From Sporisorium sorghi (lineage: Eukaryota > Basidiomycota > Ustilaginomycetes > Ustilaginales > Ustilaginaceae): a stretch of DNA of 64,000 nucleotides. The position numbers were made by a program, and so were the translations under genes. The stretch lies in assembly GCA_023212695.1 (NCBI GenBank), contig JALCCG010000003.1, positions 1 through 64,000 on the forward strand, given 5' to 3'. This document shows, piece by piece, positions 62,697 to 64,000 of this stretch (its first letter is position 1; each line of letters begins with the position of its first letter). The notes beneath the pieces are model-generated. The model saw only the letters and a program-made list of their open reading frames with translations. It was not told the origin of the DNA and searched no databases.

Positions 62697-63884
62697 TCAC
62701 ATGCCCGTTGTTGATGAATGAGACGGACTGGATGGCTGCAGGGTTCGATTTTTTCTTTTTCCGGTCATTCCGACCAGCCACTTGCCGAACGGCAGCATAG
62801 CCAGCAGGCGTGTTGCCCCATAGGCCACAGCCGCACTGATGAGCCACGAAGAAAGGATCCGAATCAGAGGAGGCATGCTGATCAGCCATGATTCGTCAAC
62901 GACATAGCTTATACGAAGTGTCAACAGATGCATTAGATAAGCTCCATAGGAATACAGTCCGACGGAGGTCAGGAGCGAATTCACCCTCGCTCCTCCCTGA
63001 CGGCAGATCCAGCCGGTCACATCGTACATAACCAATATGGAACTGATCAGGAATACCGACATCATCGGCCGCAGCAGAGACAGCGAATAGAACGTGATCG
63101 CTCCATTCTCCGCGGAACGGATTTCATTCACTGCCTGGATGAGCATCCATCCAAACAGGAACAGAAAGATCAGCCATATTCCCGTGCGTGCCTTCTGGAT
63201 CCATTTTTTCCAGGATGTATGGTACAATCCCGCCGCTGCCCCCAGCGCAAAATAAAAGAAATAATATAGTGCATTTCGATCCGCATAGGTTGTAAACAGC
63301 TCACTCCACACGGGAATGTCCAAGCTTCCCATCCATCGGCCAATATCGCTGATAACCCCTGTTAAGCCCACATACAGCAACCCGGACAAGAGCAATATGG
63401 TCAACTGGGTTCTCCATCCCCATCGCTCCTTGATTCCCAATATGGCGGAACGGAACAAAGGATACAGCAGATAAAATTGAAACAGCATAATGATATACCA
63501 AAAATGCGAGCTGGATTTTCCGGTTAACAGTACTCCCCCAAGATATTTCCAATCCTCTGCCTGGGTAGGGTTGAACTTATTATTGATCAGCAATGTGATC
63601 AGTGTCCATACAGCAAACGGAATGTAGATATCACCAAAGCGCCTCTGTATGAACCGGCCATAATGTAATGAACCTTTATCATTATAAAACAGCACCATGC
63701 CTGTTATAAAAATAAAGACAGGTACTGCGAACTTGGTCGCCATAAGCAGAACCGCCATCAAAATCCCATCTCCGGTGGTCATACCCGGTTCCACGGTATA
63801 ATGCGCTATGGAGTGCTGCAAGACTACGGCCAGAAAAGCAATCCCTCGCAGTCGTTCCACTTCCGGTATTCTTTCTCTGGACAT
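62697..63884 (-). CDS. Membrane acyltransferase (acyltransferase-3 / OafA-like)
   Basis: 395 residues, about ten membrane spans, AAAGGGGGAG before ATG 63884. RLRGIAFLAVVLQHSIAHY contains the catalytic His of the family (R-x10-H-type), and the FIFITGMVLFYND segment has the usual following Gly. Members transfer acetyl or longer acyl groups to cell-wall or extracellular polysaccharides or secondary metabolites from the membrane. No neighbouring polysaccharide gene is seen here. The C-terminal tail is basic and disordered (RKNRTLQPSSPSHS). Confidence 0.85.
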   Translation of the reverse strand: MSRERIPEVERLRGIAFLAVVLQHSIAHYTVEPGMTTGDGILMAVLLMATKFAVPVFIFITGMVLFYNDKGSLHYGRFIQRRFGDIYIPFAVWTLITLLINNKFNPTQAEDWKYLGGVLLTGKSSSHFWYIIMLFQFYLLYPLFRSAILGIKERWGWRTQLTILLLSGLLYVGLTGVISDIGRWMGSLDIPVWSELFTTYADRNALYYFFYFALGAAAGLYHTSWKKWIQKARTGIWLIFLFLFGWMLIQAVNEIRSAENGAITFYSLSLLRPMMSVFLISSILVMYDVTGWICRQGGARVNSLLTSVGLYSYGAYLMHLLTLRISYVVDESWLISMPPLIRILSSWLISAAVAYGATRLLAMLPFGKWLVGMTGKRKNRTLQPSSPSHSSTTGM

Positions 63885-64000
63885 TCCGCTCCCCCTTTAC
63901 GCTGTCTTTCGTTCATCCTAACACACCTCATTGTAAGGGAGACTAACCCCGATCGGGTAATCCAAATTCTTACTGATCCAGATGGTTTGAGCAACAGACA

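Noticed and set aside
1..64000. CRISPR arrays, rRNA operons, intact prophage or complete IS elements
   Set aside because: No regularly spaced identical repeats of CRISPR length, no rRNA sequence, no phage structural genes and only one broken transposase were seen.

Overview
The window looks like a chromosome segment of a Paenibacillus-type, spore-forming Gram-positive bacterium. This rests on strong AGGAGG ribosome-binding sites with frequent TTG/GTG starts, a gerABC-type germination operon, GlcT/CcpA-type sugar control, and the gene families present. No rRNA genes, CRISPR array or complete prophage are visible. Most genes lie on the minus strand.

Layout. 1-3.2 kb: a MoxR ATPase / DUF58 / DUF4129 membrane operon, cut by the left edge. 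3.4-6.8 kb: an ABM-domain protein, a YneQ-like protein, a thioredoxin-reductase-like flavoprotein and a ChrA chromate transporter. 6.8-10.9 kb: an AT-rich scrapyard with gene relics, a broken IS5-type transposase fused to the tail of another gene, and a secreted stalk-domain protein. 11-12.2 kb: an MFS carrier. 12.3-16.9 kb: three tandem paralogous HTH/TPR regulators. The first overlaps a 49-residue secreted peptide precursor; the third has a one-base frameshift. 17-23.2 kb: a response regulator, a sensor kinase, a VanZ protein and an FtsX-type ABC transporter. 23.4-26.2 kb: a three-gene ABC importer. 26.5-28.3 kb: an SGNH hydrolase and the tRNA hydroxylase TrhO.

28.3-35.3 kb is the most unusual part, an AT-rich block. 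A six-gene minus-strand operon encodes TatC, TatA, MauE-like, MauD-like and Cys-rich MauA-like proteins, then a multi-spanning membrane protein. The reading frame of that last protein continues upstream through an in-frame TGA to a TTG start with a good ribosome-binding site. A hairpin meeting bacterial SECIS rules follows the TGA. Directly beside the operon are selA, selB and the tRNA-Sec gene. I read the block as a selenium-linked island that exports and oxidatively folds a MauA-like protein; this is inference.

35.6-46.6 kb: housekeeping genes, including DUF1450, SDR, lactonase, odhAB (2-oxoglutarate dehydrogenase E1/E2), DUF72, a phosphoesterase, a LysE exporter and an amino acid permease. 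46.7-50.4 kb: a ger germinant-receptor operon. 50.5-54 kb: a GlcNAc-type PTS IICB, an IIA protein and a GlcT antiterminator. Two transcripts here each carry a RAT antiterminator/terminator pair, and a perfect cre site lies before the IICB gene. 54-64 kb: a large hybrid kinase, a cupin, a DivIVA-domain protein, a DksA/TraR protein, an ArsR regulator with an MFS pump (preceded by four CGTTAAA repeats at exact 17-bp spacing), a Gfo/Idh oxidoreductase, a clear homologue of the replication terminator protein Rtp, and an acyltransferase.
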